Source of the DNA: Candidatus Moraniibacteriota bacterium
GTDB taxonomy: Bacteria > Patescibacteriota > Minisyncoccia > Moranbacterales > GCA-2747515
Direction of reading: 5' to 3'
NCBI GenBank assembly: GCA_027069365.1
Contig: JALXES010000042.1
Coordinates: 1-6,763 of the forward strand
Length of the DNA stretch: 6,763 nt
The notes beneath the pieces were generated by a model. The model was not told the origin of the DNA and did not search any database. It saw only the letters and a list, made by a program, of their open reading frames with translations. The stretch's first letter is position 1. The number at the start of each line of letters is the position of its first letter. Below, piece after piece: positions 5,251-6,763 of this stretch. Position numbers and translations under genes: made by a program.

Positions 5251-6003
5251 ATGACTCACAACATACAACTTGTCGTGCTTAATGTTGATGGATGCCTTAC
5301 GGCCGGAAAGGGAAATCGTCTAGATGTAGAAGAATTCATACATATTCGTGAATGGGTAGATATGCATCAGAACACACCTGTTGTCTTGTGCACGGGGCGC
5401 TCACAGCCGTACGTGGAGGCATTGTTGCATTTGATTGGCACATACCACAAAGGCATACCAAATATTGTAGAGAATGGGTGTTTTCTGTACTACGCGCACA
5501 TTGATGAGGATATTATTGTTCCCAATCCTGCAATGAAAACTGCGCCGGAAGAACTTGCTGCAGCAAAGATTGCCATCCTCAAGGATGTTGCGGGCATTGC
5601 CAAGTATGAGCCCGGCAAGGAAGTGTGTCTGTCACTTAATCCAACACAGGAAGGACTCTCCGTGGAGGATCTCTATGCACGCGTGCGTGAAGTGGCGCAG
5701 CCGTACAGCGATATCGTGGATATCACACACTCCGCGTCTGCGGTGGATGTGACGCCAAAGGGTATTAACAAGGGGAACGCGCTTACGGTGCTTTCAGAAA
5801 AGACCGGGGTGCCCACAGCGGCGATGTTGGGCGTTGGAGATACAGTGGGTGATATGCCAATGCTGGAGGCGGTGGGTACGATAGCATGCCCGGCAAATGC
5901 AACAGAGGATGTACGCACCTATGTTACACAGCGCGGCGGTTATGTGGCGCGGCAGAGTGACGTGTGTGGTGTTGTGGAAATTTTGCACCACTATTCTGAC
6001 TGA
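5251..6003 (+). CDS. HAD-superfamily hydrolase-like protein lacking the nucleophilic Asp
   Basis: HAD phosphatases form a phospho-aspartate on the first Asp of motif I, DxDGT. Here motif I is VVLNVDGCL: Asn11 (codon AAT) stands in the nucleophile position, while the second Asp (Asp13) is kept. Motif II is Thr48 in VVLCTGR, motif III is Lys174 in GINKGNAL, and motif IV is GVGDTVGD with Asp197 and Asp201. The cap between about 80 and 165 suggests a C2-type sugar-phosphate or phosphoglycolate phosphatase relative. The length of 250 residues is normal. Without the nucleophile, hydrolysis should be lost or very weak, so it may bind a phosphorylated ligand instead; a single-base error or mutation (GAT to AAT) is the simplest alternative. 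The start has no Shine-Dalgarno sequence. The next gene starts 58 bases later with no terminator between, so the two may be co-transcribed. Confidence 0.85.
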   Translation: MTHNIQLVVLNVDGCLTAGKGNRLDVEEFIHIREWVDMHQNTPVVLCTGRSQPYVEALLHLIGTYHKGIPNIVENGCFLYYAHIDEDIIVPNPAMKTAPEELAAAKIAILKDVAGIAKYEPGKEVCLSLNPTQEGLSVEDLYARVREVAQPYSDIVDITHSASAVDVTPKGINKGNALTVLSEKTGVPTAAMLGVGDTVGDMPMLEAVGTIACPANATEDVRTYVTQRGGYVARQSDVCGVVEILHHYSD

Positions 6004-6061
6004 ATGAGGAAGTGAACATACGTCAAAAAAACACAGTAATTTTTTAGCAATCACTTGTATG

Positions 6062-6763
6062 ATGAAGCGCGAACGACTCACTATTACACTGCGACGTGAC
6101 CTGTTGCGACACATTGATGAGACGATTGATGGCAATACTGTACGCAATCGCTCGCATGCTATTGAGAAAATTTTGGTAGAGAAATTCGGGGATACCTTTT
6201 TTCGCAAGGCTGTCATCCTTGGCGGCGGCGAGGGTATCATAGTGGATGGCGTGCGCACGTCACCGCTGGTGGCGCGCGTGGATGGCGTAACAATGGTGGA
6301 GCGTCATATCAGGATGCTCAAGGAGTTCGGTGTGACAAACATCATCTTGGCGGTCGGTGCGTTTGGTGATGATGTGCGCGCGATTGTGGGAGATGGTGCC
6401 GCGCTGGACGTGCGTGTGATGTATGTGGAGCACGACCATGGCACGGCAAGTGTTCTGCGTCAGGCGCGCAGCGTGCTCAATGAGCCGTTTGTAATGTTCA
6501 ATGGACACATCATCACACAGGGCGTTGACCTTGCGGACATGTTTGTGTTTCACAAAAATACCAAGGCGCTGGCAACAGTGGCGGTGACAACGGTGGCAGA
6601 TCCGTCATCGTATGGCGTGCTGCGCATGCGTGGCAATCGCGTTGTCGCCTTTGGCGAGGATGCGGATGGTGCTGCCGCCCACCTTGTCAATGCCGGCATG
6701 TACATCCTTGAGCCGGAGGTATGCAGTCTGGTGCGCCCCGAGGAAGAGTCACTTGAGCGGGAT
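6062..6763 (+). CDS. Ribbon-helix-helix domain fused to a degenerate sugar nucleotidyltransferase (3' end outside window)
   Basis: Two domains are visible in the 234 codons present. Residues 4-43 match a ribbon-helix-helix (CopG/Arc-type) DNA-binding domain: strand RLTITLR, helix RDLLRHIDETID, then NRSHAIEKILVEKF. Residues 49 onward match the nucleotidyltransferase fold of GlmU, RmlA and mannose-1-phosphate guanylyltransferases: KAVILGGGEG, then an alternating helix-strand pattern to NAGMYILEPEV (210-220). The catalytic signature is damaged: GxGTR is G56-E-G-I59-I60, the RPKPL lysine is Ser67 (RTSPL, 65-69), and the metal-binding GD is G148-H149. It may bind a nucleotide-sugar without making it. 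The family normally makes NDP-sugars from sugar 1-phosphate and NTP. ATG 6059 is an alternative start; no start codon lies further upstream in frame, and no Shine-Dalgarno sequence is present. The frame is open to the right edge. Confidence 0.88.
   Translation, partial: MKRERLTITLRRDLLRHIDETIDGNTVRNRSHAIEKILVEKFGDTFFRKAVILGGGEGIIVDGVRTSPLVARVDGVTMVERHIRMLKEFGVTNIILAVGAFGDDVRAIVGDGAALDVRVMYVEHDHGTASVLRQARSVLNEPFVMFNGHIITQGVDLADMFVFHKNTKALATVAVTTVADPSSYGVLRMRGNRVVAFGEDADGAAAHLVNAGMYILEPEVCSLVRPEEESLERD

Noticed and set aside
6058..6063. TATGAT as the -10 box of the RHH fusion gene
   Set aside because: It overlaps the only possible start codons, so the transcript would begin inside the coding region, and no -35 lies 16-18 bases upstream.
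1..6763. CRISPR array, tRNA, rRNA, insertion sequence or recoded stop codons
   Set aside because: No regularly spaced repeats, cloverleaf, rRNA-like stretch or transposase was seen, and TGA, TAG and TAA all behave as ordinary stops.

Overview
The window is a compact bacterial chromosomal segment that uses the standard code; TAA, TAG and TGA all end recognisable genes. The very short intergenic gaps, several starts without a Shine-Dalgarno sequence and a ribbon-helix-helix plus nucleotidyltransferase fusion suggest a Candidate Phyla Radiation (Patescibacteria) genome. That placement is an inference from recalled family resemblance and no search was run. Most genes are GC-rich. The genes at 4309-5037 and 5251-6003 are visibly richer in A+T.

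Layout. At the left edge the 5' end of a leftward gene (1-90) diverges from trpS (273-1469, tryptophanyl-tRNA synthetase). trpS is followed after 10 bases by pgi (1480-2763, glucose-6-phosphate isomerase), so the two probably form an operon. A separately promoted Nudix-like protein follows (2951-3670). It ends in a convergent terminator region (3671-3836) shared with a small leftward membrane protein (3837-4130). A divergent promoter block (4173-4273) serves that membrane protein and a rightward acidic protein of unknown function (4309-5037), which ends at a strong bidirectional terminator (5075-5100). Next come a HAD-family hydrolase-like protein (5251-6003) and, 58 bases further on, an RHH-nucleotidyltransferase fusion that runs off the right edge (6062-6763).

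Main points for a second look. (1) trpS carries an in-frame, AT-rich insertion of about 74 codons (about 32% GC against about 58% just downstream) with its own codon habits. (2) The terminal gene joins an RHH DNA-binding domain to a nucleotidyltransferase fold whose signature Arg, Lys and metal-binding Asp all appear replaced, which suggests a ligand sensor or regulator rather than an enzyme. (3) Four promoters share a TCATAC/T hexamer starting exactly 12 bases upstream of the -35 hexamer, and the related octamer GTATGATG/CATCATAC recurs four times, all in intergenic or start-site DNA. (4) The HAD protein keeps every motif except its nucleophilic Asp, which is Asn. (5) Three genes have an inverted repeat at the predicted transcription start.

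How they work together: trpS serves translation, pgi serves glycolysis and gluconeogenesis, and the HAD and RHH-nucleotidyltransferase pair point to sugar-phosphate or nucleotide-sugar sensing. The shared promoter element suggests that the Nudix, membrane, acidic-protein and HAD genes form a small co-regulated set. The RHH protein is a candidate regulator of that set, but this is only a hypothesis.
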